This document shows positions 11,430-24,674 of a stretch of 64,000 nucleotides of DNA, piece after piece. The notes below the pieces were generated by a model, which saw only the letters and a list, made by a program, of their open reading frames with translations, made no database searches and was not told the origin of the DNA. The stretch is from Anodontia alba (lineage: Eukaryota; Mollusca; Bivalvia; Lucinida; Lucinidae), in assembly GCA_964016985.1 (NCBI GenBank), contig OZ024827.1, forward strand, positions 55,492,137-55,556,136, written 5' to 3'. The stretch's first letter is position 1. The number at the start of each line of letters is the position of its first letter. Position numbers and translations under genes: made by a program.

Positions 11430-11937
11430 TCGCAACAATATCATCAATGATTGATTCTACTCCTTCTAAGTCCTGTACCATGTCACAAATTATTCTCTGG
11501 TAGAACTCACTGGCAGAATTTATTCCGAAGGGTAGTCTTTAGAAAGAGTATCTGCCGAATGTCGTGTTAAATGTACATAGCTCTGAACTTTCTTTGTCCA
11601 ACTTTCATGTATACTGCTCATGTATACGCTAAAGGGCGTAAGCAGTGTTGCAAACTTCATTACTGCTTTAAAACCGAGACTCCCATTTTCTTATCTGTAG
11701 TGTGTTCTTTGTTTCCAAAGGCAATCTTTTTGACGTTTATTTTATTTGCCAAAAGCTACTGGTGGAGTCTACCTTTGAAAAATCTTTGGCATTCTTCAAC
11801 TTTTCTGTTACATCCTCTATGGCTTTAAGCGGATAGTGTTCTCTTTGGATGGCTTTATTTGAGTCTCGTGGATCTATGCTAATTCTTATTTTGTTATTTG
11901 ATTTGACTGGTGCAACAAACGAATTGACCCATTTCAT
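11430..11937 (-). pseudogene. RT palm fragment, split by a small insertion
   Basis: Residues WVNSFVAPVKSNNKIRISID and FSKVDSTSSFWQIK are encoded at 11740-11937. The protein then breaks and resumes on the far side of about 134 bp with LDKESSELCTFNTTFGRY, a stop, and LPFGINSASEFYQRII, ending in SIIDDIV with both palm aspartates intact. The join shows that the piece between 11606 and 11739 was inserted into an RT gene. RNase H and integrase are missing. Confidence 0.8.
11606..11739. mobile_element. Short LTR-like insert inside the RT gene
   Basis: This roughly 134-bp sequence interrupts an otherwise continuous RT reading. A second copy lies at 18920-19050. Both share CTCATGTATACGCT, AGGGCGTA, GCAGTGTTGCAA and GGCAATCTTTTTGACGTTTA. 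The second copy has AATAAA after GAGTCTC, typical of an LTR polyadenylation region, so both may be solo-LTR remnants. A SINE or MITE is possible. Confidence 0.6.
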
Positions 11938-12401
11938 TTTGTTGGCTTTGTTTCCTTCTCAATTATATCAAGTTTTTCCATTCTGTCCAATTCCTCCTTT
12001 ACTCTTGATTTCATGGCTACAGGGATTTTTCTTGGAGGGTGTACCACAGGGGATACACTTTTGTCAATTACTATCCTGTCATCTCCTGGTAGGCAACCAA
12101 TTCCTACAAAAAGGTCATTGTACTCAGAAATCACATCATTGTCAATTGTATTTACAGGGACTGATGGACCTTTGTGAAGTAAGTTCAGTTTTAGACAGCT
12201 TTCAATGCCTAGCACATTTGGTACATTGTGGTCTAGTTTAACTATCTGGAAATTTTCATAGTAGACTGTGTCATTCACAGTCACTGGTAGTGTTATTACA
12301 CCTAATGGTTTTATTCTGTGTCCTGAGAAGGATTTCAACATGTTCTTTGACTCTTTGAGTGGTAGTTTTAGTTTCAGTTTTTTTAAAGTGTCAAATTTCA
12401 T
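11934..12401 (-). pseudogene. Protease C-terminal part and RT N-terminus of the second Gypsy element
   Basis: The 155-residue frame contains NVLGIESCLKLNLL, the distal half of a retropepsin, then VSPVVHPPRKIPVAMKSRVK and EELDRMEKLDIIEKE, the standard entry into a Gypsy RT. The protease active-site DTG lies upstream and is not intact in this frame. The RT continues at 11740-11937. Confidence 0.78.
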
Positions 12402-12411
12402 GATGTTGCAC

Positions 12412-12967
12412 TTAGCACCAGAGTAATTGGAATTTCATCTTTCTTTTATTTATTTGAACAATTTCAGAGAAATCCGAGTCTGAGTCTGTGTTAATTGATA
12501 GGATTTGAAAATCATCTGGATCTGAGTCATAATTTGAACTGTCATTTTCTTCAACTAAGTGAACTGATTTGGATCTACATTCTGAAGCATAATGATTATA
12601 TAAATTACATTTTGAACACTGTTTTCCCTTGGCTGGACATTTTGCAAAGGGGTGGGGTTCATTGCCACACCTTGTGTACTTCTTCTTGTCCTTTGATTGT
12701 TTTTTCTGGAACTTATCTTTCTGTTTTGTGTTGTTGTTTACCAGTGTGTAGGGTCTTTCCTTTTCTCTTAGGTTTAGCACCTCCCTGACAATAATTTACA
12801 GTCTTGTCTTCATTTTCCATTTTCTTTGACTGGGTCGGACTGAGTTCATAGGTCCTTGCAATGTCAATGCACTTTTCTAAAGTCAAATCACTACCTTCTT
12901 TGATTAATTCTTCTCTAATTTTTACCATTTCTGATTCCAAATACAATGTGATCTCTGACCATTTCAT
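12412..12967 (-). pseudogene. Gag C-terminal part with zinc knuckles
   Basis: The frame at 12713-12967 (ending with a Gln/Lys-rich part) and the frame at 12412-12780 overlap in shifted phases. The latter holds two knuckles, CGNEPHPFAKCPAKGKQC and CSKCNLYNHYASEC, sharing the layout of K02A2.6-like Gag proteins, followed by an acidic Asp/Ser-rich linker towards protease. RNA binding is expected from the family. One frameshift separates it from the capsid part. Confidence 0.78.
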
Positions 12968-13382
12968 TTTTCAACTGGTCTGTTTCATACCCACATTCTT
13001 TAATCAGAATTCTGAGGTCCATTACAAATTGTTCAAAGGGTTCATCCTCTTTCTGTACTCTATTCTTGAACTTGTCGCGTGAGTATATCTTGTTGGACTT
13101 AGGTTTACAATAGGCCTCCAGATTTTCGTAATACTTTTCTCTCTTTTTTGCATCATCTGCACTGAGATTCCAGGTTGAGTGAAGTTCTCGTCCTTTCTCT
13201 CCTACAAAGAGCATGATATAATTGCACCATTCCTCTTCAGTTTTACTCTTTAGAGGGCCTCCGAACATGAATTCGCAGTGCGATTTAAAGTTCTTAAAGG
13301 CAGTTGGCAGATCTCCCGCCGACCAATCCATCTTCGGGTGTGTAACATCGCGCTCCATTTTTACACAATGACAGCGTTTCAC
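12915..13382 (-). CDS. Gag of the second Gypsy element
   Basis: A 155-residue frame with MDWSAGDLPTAFKNFKSHCE near the N-terminus, YIMLFVGEKGRELHSTW in the middle and EPFEQFVMDLRILIKECGYE near the end. This is the capsid-forming Gag domain typical of Mag-like Gypsy elements. The likely start is the ATG at 13361 (MERDVTHPKMDW), roughly 120 bp after the primer binding site. A frame change near 12915-12967 leads into the knuckle segment. Confidence 0.8.
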   Translation of the reverse strand: MKRCHCVKMERDVTHPKMDWSAGDLPTAFKNFKSHCEFMFGGPLKSKTEEEWCNYIMLFVGEKGRELHSTWNLSADDAKKREKYYENLEAYCKPKSNKIYSRDKFKNRVQKEDEPFEQFVMDLRILIKECGYETDQLKNEMVRDHIVFGIRNGKN

Positions 13383-13480
13383 AAGTCCCTATTTAGCGGT
13401 TTGATTAATGGATCATTGGTGCATCTTATGGTATATAAATTTCCTCTGGGGACTCCCGTGAAGCGTGGATTTTTCACAAC

Positions 13481-13492
13481 TTCTTGACACCA
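13481..13492 (-). other. Primer binding site of the second Gypsy element
   Basis: On the minus strand the sequence reads TGGTGTCAAGAA directly after an LTR-type CA end. TGGTGTCA is complementary to the 3' end of tRNA-Leu-type acceptors (…TGACACCA). Its position, some 120 bp before the Gag start, is as expected for reverse transcription priming. Confidence 0.65.
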
Positions 13493-14200
13493 TGTGACTC
13501 AAACAAAAGACATATTTAGCCGGAAGTAATTTATTATGCAAATACATGCACAGACTGGATTAATGAAAATTCACCAAAATAGACAATGACATAGTTATCA
13601 TGCATAAGAACATCCATAAACTTTGGGTGCACCTGGTAGGTGATAGGTAGTACTCAATACTTGACACACGGTCAGTGCTATTTGATGTTCTTTTAAACGG
13701 TGATGTAGTAACAAATGAAACTCTTCGCCTAAAAAGGCGATTTATATAAGGGAAGGTTCGATCTCTTCTTACCCATAATTGTTCACAGTAAAAGTCTGAA
13801 AATTACAAAAGACATTTTATTTAAAGGCTAAAGAAAAGAAAATAAGTTAAATGAATAATATTTTATCCCATTTCTGTAAAGTCAATCAACCAAATAACTT
13901 TCACCATAACGCCCGTTCTGAAAAACGTTACTCATTTAATTTGTATTATCTTAAATTGCAAAATATTTCCGTATTTGTCCATCTTTCCCCTTGATGTTTG
14001 GGATAGGCTTTGGGTTCTGATTCGGTCAGTTCCTGAAGTAGCTTTACTCATTTAATTCAGTAGAAAAGCACCTAAGCCTCAACATACAGCATAATAATGC
14101 ACCCAATATCATAGTTACTTTTGTAGTTTCACCCCAGACGAACAGCAAAGATCAAAAGCTAGTCAGGGCAGGGCAATATTAATGGAGAATCGTCCTTTAG
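13493..14200 (-). repeat. Probable 5' LTR of the second Gypsy element
   Basis: The LTR edge (TGTGACTC on the plus strand, i.e. an LTR end in CA on the minus strand) abuts the primer binding site. A TATA-like TTATATAAA on the minus strand at 13741-13749 is suitably placed. The outer edge was not found because the partner LTR is lost. Confidence 0.45.
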
Positions 14201-15229
14201 TAAGCCTGGGGAAATATGATATTCGGATGCAGTGTCACCTACGTAATTCCTTCGATTCAGTGGGGTTGAAAAAAATGTAAACCCAAAACCCTAACGGTCC
14301 AATTTTGAATTAAAGGAGTAAAGATACCTTAGGAAGTGACCGAACCAGAACCCAAACATTATCCCCAACATCAAAGCGCCGTCGTTGTTGAAATCGCATA
14401 GTATCACGTCTCGTGGATGTTCCAAGATCCTAAACACTTTGAGATGGAAGTATGCACTCGACGTGATACATTGCGTCAGATCAAGTTATTGTAGTAATAA
14501 TGTGCATATCTTCTATAGGTCACAGTGGGAATAAAGCTGACTGGAAAGAGAAATATGCAATGTCACCTATGTAATTCCTTCGATTCCGTGGGGTTGAAAA
14601 ACAAAAATGGAAACCAAAACTCATACGATTCGATTTAGAAGCCGTCGCTGTTGAAACCGGTCGCCATTTTCTACCCGACAGAAAAGAAATATTGAATAAA
14701 ACTCTATCCTACAGTTAGTGATGTAGCCGCTCAAATTTAAAACAAAGAAACAACGTACGGCTGTCAATATTTTCAGGATGATTCTTATCATATGGGGCTA
14801 CTCCTATCATCGTACTTTCCCTGTTGTATTCTCCAAAACAATTATTGCATTTTAGCAGAACAATTTTCCCAAGCCTTCTACTAATTAGCAATAGTTGTCT
14901 ACTTCCACAAAAACGGCACAGAATGCACAATCTGGCTAAACACCTCAACAAAACGGCATTGTTTGACAAAAGTGTGATTCCTACCAAGAGGCAACGATTC
15001 GTTGTGCAAAGAAAATCAGGAAAACGGGACCCTTCTAGCAAAAAATAATCACGGCGGAGAGAAGCTAGTTCCAGTCCGGGTACTCTGCATTAGGTTTCAC
15101 ACCTGAAAACTGTCACAATCAAGAGAAATAAATGAAAACATACCCTGAATCGAAAGAAAAACACCGTGAAAACGTGTGAGATTACCACATGTGTATCACG
15201 TGATTGACCACCCTAGCAGAGTCGAGTCC
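14201..15229. other. Non-coding repeat-like sequence with a duplicated 50-bp segment
   Basis: Two similar segments at 14227-14275 and 14555-14602 share GTAATTCCTTCGATTC and GTGGGGTTGAAAAA, and GCCGTCG.TGTTGAAA recurs at both 14380 and 14640. A frame at 14824-15048 (74 residues, basic, with KRQRFVVQRKSGKRD at its end) resembles the small basic ORFs of some DNA transposons but I cannot assign it. Confidence 0.35.
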
Positions 15230-16560
15230 CAATGAAAACGATCGATAGGCCAGAACCGATCAATAAAATCCTTCTTCCCAATGTGTCCATCTTACAAGAC
15301 ATTATTAGCACTGAACAGTCTTATCAGCAGAAGTCTGTTAATCATATTTTGATACCTCCCACTTCAATACACATGTAGCTAGACAGTGACTCCGCCTATG
15401 AAGGGGATACTGACCTTCCACAGGTCAAGTGTAGTGATAACAAACAAACATCTGCAGTCCGTGGGAAAACACAGGGAAAATTTCCAGGGGCTTCTGGAAA
15501 GGTAAAATCTCATAGGCTTGTCACAGAGCCACGACAACCAGAAGATTTATCAACCAGTGACAATGAGAAAATAAGCAGAATTAACCCGGTAATTCAAATG
15601 ATACAAATTGCACGCAACCCCATGCTACCCAAGTCGTGTGGTGCTAAATTCTGAGCAAGCAACCACACATTCTGACTCATTAGATCTTACGCAAACAAAC
15701 ACCCAAGAAGTTAAGTCAGTGAATTCAGAACTGACGACTTCTTCCCTTTCCGAAAGTCAGTCATCAATCGACTTGAATACCGTTTTCTCTCGACCTATTA
15801 TTGGCATCTATTTAAATAATATGTCGATAGCAAATGTTGATTTATTCAAATCGTTAATTTTAGTCCAGATAAAATCAGCGCTTTTTAACGCAAAGATTGT
15901 GACTTGCGTTACCTCATTCAGTATTTAAAAAGCAAGGAACTTCCAAAAAGTCAAAAGAGAGCGCGTAAACTCTTACTGCAATCAGCCGATTATTGCCTTA
16001 CTGACAGGTTTCTGTTTCATTGTCGTGTACCGAAAAAACAGCGTAGCGTAGTAGTCAGTATCAATTAGTGGCACCTGAATCATGATTAAAACCGTCCTTG
16101 GTTTATACCATGACTCATCTATGGGAGGTCATTCTGGTATTCAAGACACACTAGATAGAGTGAAAGAACATTATTTTTTCTCTCACATGAGTCAGCTTGT
16201 TACCGATTATGCGTTCTTGTCCAGATTGTCAAAAGAGAAAACAAAGTCTGGAGTAACAGTATATTGAACACCATACAAAGTCTGGAGTAACAGTATATTG
16301 AACACCAAGTGGGCAGTTCCAGGTCTGGCAAATCGAACAATATCGAAATCTGCCCATTACTCCGAAAGGATACATTTTGACAGCTATAGATCTGTTCAGC
16401 AAGTATTTAGTGGCACTTCCACTTGCAAATACAGACACAAAGAGCCAAAATGACAACCCAACGACGAATGACCGTGGAGTTCGCAGGTCATCCAGAACGC
16501 GTAAACCTCCATCGATTCGGGGTTATGATGCTGACAGTGCGTAAAGTGAAGTGGGGGAGG
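15230..16560 (+). pseudogene. Third Gypsy element fragment: integrase with internal deletion
   Basis: Pieces in several plus frames give a pol segment. At 15957-16030 ARKLLLQSADYCLTDRFLFH, then the integrase zinc domain at 16082-16200 (YHDSSMGGHSGIQDTLDRVK), then after a small duplicated spacer the start of the catalytic core (GQFQVWQIEQYRNLPITPKG and TAIDLFSKYLVALPLA). The core then jumps directly into a C-terminal tail, RRSSRTRKPPSIRGYDADSA, so the middle of the integrase is deleted. A purine-rich AGTGGGGGAGGGGGAAG follows at 16550 and may be a polypurine tract. Confidence 0.7.
16251..16303. repeat. Short tandem duplication inside the integrase fragment
   Basis: ACAAAGTCTGGAGTAACAGT followed by ATATTGAACACCA occurs twice in a row (from about 16242 and from about 16275). 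The period is about 33 bp. It probably arose by replication slippage after the element died. Confidence 0.7.
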
Positions 16561-17150
16561 GGGAAGGGTTCACTCACAGAAGCAAATATGACAAAATTAA
16601 AAGTATTCTCCGTCAGGGACTGGTTAAGGGAAACAAACAGTACCTCATACAATTACAATTCGCCGGAGAATCAGCCGACGATTCCCTTTTTAGTGCCATT
16701 TGACCATCTCAAAGAGAAATTGAGGAAGTCTGTTCAAGGGAAACCACCCCCAGTTATTGTTCAAACAAATGAGTCTATTTCAGAACATCATTTTGTGTTA
16801 CTGACTGAGGCAGGACACACGTAAGTGTTGATGTTGTCTGAAATAGTGTAGTTACATGCATAAGATATAACCTTTGAAGTTTTATTCATAAAAAAAAATC
16901 TTATGTTGAAATACAATAACTACTGCTGCCACTGATTACTTGGTACAGAAATTATCATCATGTTAAATGATTTTATCGACTCATATTATGATTTTGACGT
17001 GAAGATCTTTATATTTGTTTTGTGTAAACGTACACTATGTCATTTACATGCATGACCTTGTAGATGGTGTTTTTTTTTTGTTTTTTTTGTTGTTTTTTTT
17101 TGTTTGTTTTTTTGTTTTTTTTTGTTTTGTTTTTAAATGAATTTTTAGCT
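16561..17150. other. Non-coding stretch ending in a T-rich tract
   Basis: One frame runs on to 16824 (STSYNYNSPENQPTIPFLVP) without a recognisable domain; it might be a remnant of the third Gypsy element. From 17064 to 17140 the sequence is T-rich with interspersed G. Confidence 0.35.
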
Positions 17151-17154
17151 CGCC

Positions 17155-18480
17155 TGAACAACGTTCAGGAAGAGCTATTGTACTACCCCCGGCGTGGGCG
17201 TCGGCGTTGGCGTTGGCGTTGGCGTCGGCGTCCACAAATGTTAAAGTTTTCGTTAAAGTTTTTAAGACCTCATTATTTCCTAACCTTATCACCGATTTGA
17301 TTCATCTTTGGTATGATGATACATATTGGTCCAAAATTTTGCGCAGTACCATCCCCACCACTCTAGGTCATGTCAAGGTCAAGGTCCCAGACTTAGAATT
17401 TTCATGTTAAAATTTTATGTGTAAGTTTGTAGGATCTCATTACTTCTAAACTAAGTGATGGATTTTGTTCCTATACACTGGTCAAAAGTTTTTATCAGCA
17501 CAATCAGCACTCATGACCATGGCCTTGAGGTCGAGGTCACATACTTAGAATTTAAATGTTAAAGTTTTCGTTAAAGTTTTTAAGACCTCATTATTTCCTA
17601 ACCTTGTCACCGATTTGATTCATCTTTGGTATGATGATACATATTGGTCCAAAATTTTGCGCAATACCATACCCACCACTCTAGGTCATGTCAAGGTCAA
17701 GGTCACAGACTTAGAATTTAAATGTTAAAGTTTTCGTTAAAGTTTTTAAGACCTCATTATTTCCTAACCTTGTCACCGATTTGATTGATCTTTGGTATGA
17801 TGATACATATTGGTCCAAAATTTTGCGCAATACCATACCCACCACTCTAGGTCATGTCGAGGTCAAGGTCAAGGTCACAGACTTAGAATTTAAATGTTAA
17901 AGTTTTCGTTAAAGTTTTTAAGACCTCATTATTTCCTAACCTTATCACCGATTTGATTCATCTTTGGTATTATGATACATAGTAGTCCAAAATTTTGCGC
18001 AGCCAACTTAGGTCAAGGTCAAGGTCACAGACTTAGAGTTTTCATGTTAAAATTTTACGTCAAAGTTTTTAGGATCTCATTCCTACTAAACTAAATGATG
18101 GATTTAGTTCCTATTTGATATCATGATAGATACTGGTCAAAAGTTTTTATCAGCACAATCAGCACTCATGACCATGACCTTGAGGTCGAGGTCACAGACT
18201 TAGAATTTAAATGTTAAAAGTTTCGTTAAAGTTTTTAAGACCTCATTATTTCCCAACCTTATCACCGATTTGATTCATCTTTTGTATGATGATACATATT
18301 GGTCCAAATTTTTACGCAGTACCAATCCACACCACCCTAGGTCATGTCAAGGTCAAGGTCACAGACTTAGAATTTTGATGTTAAAATTTTACGCCAAAGT
18401 TTTTAGGATCTCATCTTCTAAACTACATGATGGATTTAGTTCCTATTTGGTATAAAGACAGATACTGCCCCCCCTTCCCC
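17155..18480. repeat. AGGTCA-rich satellite, about 170-bp monomers
   Basis: It opens with AGCTCGCCTGAACAACGTTC and a GGCGTTGGCGTTGGC run (17190-17235), then repeats of a monomer whose start ATGTTAAAGTTTTCGTTAAA recurs near 17238, 17556, 17723, 17896 and 18212. Spacings of about 318, 167, 173 and 316 bp show a monomer of about 170 bp, with a divergent second monomer type (GGATCTCATTACTTCTAAAC) in the double-length steps. Each monomer ends in tandem AGGTCAAGGTCA. This repeat style is widespread in bivalve genomes. Confidence 0.85.
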
Positions 18481-18482
18481 CA

Positions 18483-18919
<437 letters not shown>

Positions 18920-19050
18920 AGTTCTGCTCATGTATACGCTAGAGGGCGTACGCAGTGTTGCAAGCTTCATTACTGCTTATGAAGAGTCTCAATAAAACCA
19001 GATCCCATTTTCTAATACGTAGTGTCTTCTGTGTTTCCAAAGGCAATCTT
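18920..19050. repeat. Second copy of the LTR-like insert
   Basis: Matches 11606-11739 over almost its whole length in the same orientation. This copy contains GAGTCTCAATAAAACC. Being present twice in unrelated contexts, it is an interspersed repeat. Confidence 0.7.
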
Positions 19051-20039
19051 TTTGACGTTTACTTGTAATAGTTGTTTTACTGTTATAAAATATAATTGCA
19101 CAATGGGATATGGTATATCACGTGATAAATGTTATATGTGCACCCTTAAATTTCGGTCACAGTTTAAGGAATCGAGGTAGCTTCATATCTAAAGCCTTAC
19201 TGCAACATCTCTAGTAACGTACCTGTACAGAGGTTATATAAACCACATAATATAACTGTAGACAACGTAATGAACTTCCCAATGTTTGCCAGGACATTTA
19301 GGCCTTTTGACAGCTTTCTAAAAATCCCATTCATTACAGCTAATGAGACTGAAATGTAAAAAAAGAAAAAGAAGTTTAGTTTTATAAATGTATTACTGAA
19401 AACATGAGAGTGTACATGGTGTACGTAGTTGGCAATGCACACAATATGAGTGATGGAGTCCCAGTCGATCAAAATAATAATAATAATAAAATGACTGACA
19501 GAGTTCGGACTGAAAATGCGAGGAAAATTCATCAGGTGGATGATATATCGAAAAACAAAAGCCTTAAATTGTTCCTAGTCATCATTGTAACTTTGCAGTC
19601 ATGTTTTTACTATAGAAAAAATGGCACCTTTTGCACCCTGCAGCAAAATTATACGTCTGTGGATCGCTGTATGCAGAAAAATGGCACCTGATCCCATGCT
19701 ATATATTGTAGGCATTTTATTTCAATAATACTCCCACCAAACTAAACTGAATAACCACCTGCGCATCAGAGAAATAACTTCTGATCATATTCGAAAACTG
19801 GCACACACATACCTCTTTCGCAATTACACTGACTTCCATTATACTCCAAATACTTCCGCTGCCATCAATTACTTTTCTACTTATGATATTTCCACTAACA
19901 CCATAACAGCATATGTTGCCACCGCCAATTCTTTTACATATGAAATTGCAGTAATTAAATATACCACTAATGAGATCACGCACTCTTCAAACCTTAAATT
20001 CACTTCTACTATCACTGTAGCAAACTTTCTTGTCAGTTG
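19051..20039. other. AT-rich sequence without recognisable features
   Basis: Only a short (AAT)n run near 19470-19485 and a small direct repeat AAAATGGCACCT (19617 and 19679) stand out. No coding potential is supported. Confidence 0.4.
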
Positions 20040-20274
20040 TTTGTGTTGAGGTTTTACGGCCCAGTCAACCCAATGGGGTCATGTCGAGAGCGGTCAGTTT
20101 ACCTAACCACACCTTTACTGGGCAGGCTTAGTCCTCTAAGCGGTTAACCAGTATTGTGCACATTCTTTCGCCAGAAACTGACAACTGCCCTTCTTTAATC
20201 AGCGGAAGGGAGAGAATGACTGTAGAAAATATTTCATGATCAATCTCCACGAAAGAATGTTGCCGACCTCGGCA
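20040..20274 (-). mobile_element. SINE body, tRNA head missing (family 1)
   Basis: Matches the SINE at 31085-31372 from TTTGTGTTGAGGTTTTACGG to GTTGCCGACCTCGG, where the tRNA-derived head of that copy would begin. It is therefore a 5'-truncated SINE in minus orientation, which is the usual outcome of incomplete reverse transcription. Confidence 0.85.
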
Positions 20275-20363
20275 CTTTCTTATCAGCAATACTTCTTCTG
20301 GTAATCATGTCAGATATCTATCGCTAGATCAAACGATGCAGCCAGCCATCCAGACTGTCAAAC

Positions 20364-22280
<1,917 letters not shown>

Positions 22281-23740
22281 AACATAGCTGTAAATGACGA
22301 GTATGACCTGACTTTGATGTTGGAAGAATGTCAAACTGAGGGATGGGATATATGCTATTGGAACGTCTTCACTTAGGTTGGTGTGAACAAAATACCAAAG
22401 CTATATCTTATATGCTGAATCCCTTAGGTTGGTGTGGACAAAATATGGAAGCTATATCTAACATGCTGAATCCCTTAAGTTGGTGTGGACGAAATACGAA
22501 AGCTATATCTTACATGCTGAATCCCTTAGATTGGTGTGGACAAAATACCAAAGCTATATCTTACATGCTGAATCCCTTAGGTTGGTGTGGACGAAATATG
22601 AAAGCTATATATTACATGCTGAATCCCTTAAGTTGGTGTGGACAAAATATGAAAGCTATATCTTACATGCTGAATCCCTTAGGTCGGTGTGGACAAGATA
22701 TGAAAGCGATATCTTACATGCTGAATCCCTTAGATTGGTGTGGACAAAATACCAAAGCTATATCTTACATGCTGAATCCCTTAGGTTGGTGTGGACGAAA
22801 TACCAAAGCTATATCTTACATGCTGAATCCCTTAGGTTGGTGTAGACGAAACACGAAAGCTATACCTTACATACTTCAGCAGTCATGAACACTTTTCAAA
22901 ACTTAAACACAGCCGTAAATGACAAAGTCTGACCTGACCTTGACCTAGGTAGAAGGTCAAACTGAGAATGGGATGTGTACTATTGAAAGGTCATACCCTA
23001 AGGTAGGTGTGGGCCAAATATTGAAGCGGTATCTTGAATACTTCAGCAATTACAAACACTTTTCAAAACTTAAACGCAGAACCTTAACATGGGTTTAAAT
23101 GACAAAGTATGATCTGACCTTGACCTAGGTAAGTCAAACTGAAGAAAGGGGTGTGTGCTATTAAAAGGTCTAACCCTATGGCTGGTGTGGGCCAAATATT
23201 AAAGCTCGGTCTTGAATACTTCAGCAGTTAAAAAAAATCTTTTCAAAACTTTGCAGAACTCAAACATGGGTTTAAATGACAAAGTATGACCTGACCTTAA
23301 CCTAGGCAGAAGTTCAAACTTAGGTTGGTGTGGGCCAAATATTAAAGCGGTATCTTGAATACTTCAGCAGTTACAAACACTTTTCAAAACTTAAACGCAG
23401 AACTCGAACATGGGTTTAAATGACAAAGTATGATCTAGGTCAACTAGGCAGGTCAAACTGAAGAAAGGGGTGTGTGCTATTGAAAGGTCTAACCTTAAGG
23501 CTAGTGTAGGGCAAATATTAAAGCTCTGTCTTGAATACTTCAGCAGTTAGGTACATTTTTCAAAAGTTAAACAAGGTTGGAAATGACAAAGTAAAACTGA
23601 CCTTGACCTTCATATAGGGTCTAACTTGGGGATGGGGGTGTATGCTATTGAAAGGTCTTACTCTAAGGTAGATGGAACCTTTGAAAACATTGTGCAGACG
23701 CCAACGCCAACAACTGGGTGACAACATAAGCTCTCCAGTG
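22281..23740. repeat. Second AGGTCA-type satellite, about 165-180-bp monomers
   Basis: ACTTCAGCAGTTACAAACAC and its variants recur near 22874, 23039, 23218, 23360 and 23536. Each monomer holds TGACCTGACCTTGACCTAGG, a CAAACTGA box, a GTGTGTGCTATTGAAAGG box and GGTGTGGGCCAAATATTAAA. One monomer contains the 51-bp minisatellite described next. The array ends with CGCCAACGCCAAC near 23700, the reverse complement of the GTTGGCGTTGG start of the 17-kb satellite. Confidence 0.85.
22370..22872 (+). repeat. 51-bp minisatellite, about ten copies, with an in-frame ORF
   Basis: The unit reads TTAGGTTGGTGTGGACAAAA then TACCAAAGCTATATCTTACA then TGCTGAATCCC, with small substitutions. Because 51 is a multiple of three, a 181-residue frame (22343-22888) repeats the 17-residue word LNPLGWCGQNTKAISYM, and another frame is open too. 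The unit is an expanded sub-segment of the surrounding satellite monomer (GGTTGGTGTGGGCCAAATAT). There is no evidence that it is translated. Confidence 0.9.
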
Positions 23741-23970
23741 ACATAGTCCCGGCGAGCTTACAAAATGAATAATTATAACAATATTTATAAAAACAACAAA
23801 CACACTTCGGGTCGTTTGAAAGAAACGGTCAGCAGCACTGACTTATAGTATGCTGTAAATATATGTTGGTTAACACTGCTTATTAAAACAAAACTTTGCG
23901 CCACCAATCGTTATAACAGATTATTTGTTTTCTTACAATACTAAGAAACCGATTTAATGAATCTCTTTGA
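23741..23970. other. Short unique spacer
   Basis: AT-rich, no recognisable feature. Confidence 0.4.
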
Positions 23971-24205
23971 GCGGGCCCCCGTAGCCTGGTGGATAGTAGA
24001 GTTCTCTCTTAATCCATTAGGTATCTCACCGCTGTGGTTCGAGCCTTGCTCGGGTCACATTTGGGAAAGCCAAGTTATGCTTACGGATGGTCAGGTGGTT
24101 TTCCCCGGGTTCTCCGGTTTTCGCCCACCTTTGATGAACGATCGGCTCGATATAAGTGAAGTATTCTTGAAAGGGCCGTTAAACCCAAATCAAACAAAAG
24201 AATGA
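23971..24205 (+). mobile_element. tRNA-derived SINE (family 2)
   Basis: The head has a TAGCCTGGTGG A box and a GTGGTTCGAGCC B box about 60 bp apart; the body ends in GGGCCGTTAAACCCAAATCA and an A-rich tail. It is flanked by similar direct repeats, AATGAATCTCTTTGA (23957-23970) and AATGAATATCTTTAA (24201-24215), consistent with target site duplication. RNA polymerase III would transcribe it and a LINE would mobilise it. Confidence 0.85.
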
Positions 24206-24526
24206 ATATCTTTAAAGGTTATTTTCTTACAATACTGAGAAAATGGAGCAGAAAACAAAACGGAAAGTTTGAAGGGAATACTTCAACAAAATGTAACTTC
24301 TTATTATGTCACAATAATTGTGTTAAAATCATGGTTTCAAGCGGTATATCACACCTATTGTGTGCACAGTAAGTGCACGGCATTGGTCATTCTCGGCGTG
24401 CACGGCACTGGTCATTATCGGCTTATTTAGTTTCATTGCTTGCACCTGTGATCAATGGAATATCACACAGTAAACTGCTCTGTAAATCCGAAATGGTTAT
24501 ACATTTTACACACACAGTGGTGCGCG

Positions 24527-24529
<3 letters not shown>
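24206..24529. other. AT-rich spacer
   Basis: No gene. TTTTCTTACAATACTGAGAAA at 24222 repeats the sequence at 23929 on the other side of the SINE. Confidence 0.4.
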
Positions 24530-24615
<86 letters not shown>

Positions 24616-24674
24616 GACAGAGAGAGAGACAGAGAGAGACAGAGAGACAGAGAGACAGAGAGAGAGAGAGAGAG
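24530..24674. repeat. (GA)n microsatellite with GACA interruptions
   Basis: About 145 bp of GA units with GACA variants from 24606 on. The long Arg-Glu frames here are artefacts. Confidence 0.98.

Larger units (their letters stand above)
11430..13493 (-). mobile_element. Second Ty3/Gypsy element (Mag/K02A2.6-like), minus strand, 3' part missing
   Basis: Reading right to left, an LTR edge and primer binding site are followed by gag, two zinc knuckles, the protease end and the first half of RT. RNase H and integrase are absent: the frame stops shortly after the RT motif SIIDDIV at about 11430. The Gag and knuckle style (PHPFAKCPAKGKQCSKCNLY) is that of Mag/K02A2.6-like Gypsy elements, different from the element at 1-9 kb. 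Confidence 0.85.

Noticed and set aside
14824..15048. Small basic ORF of a Polinton-like element
   Set aside because: A vague resemblance in composition only; no neighbouring genes support it.
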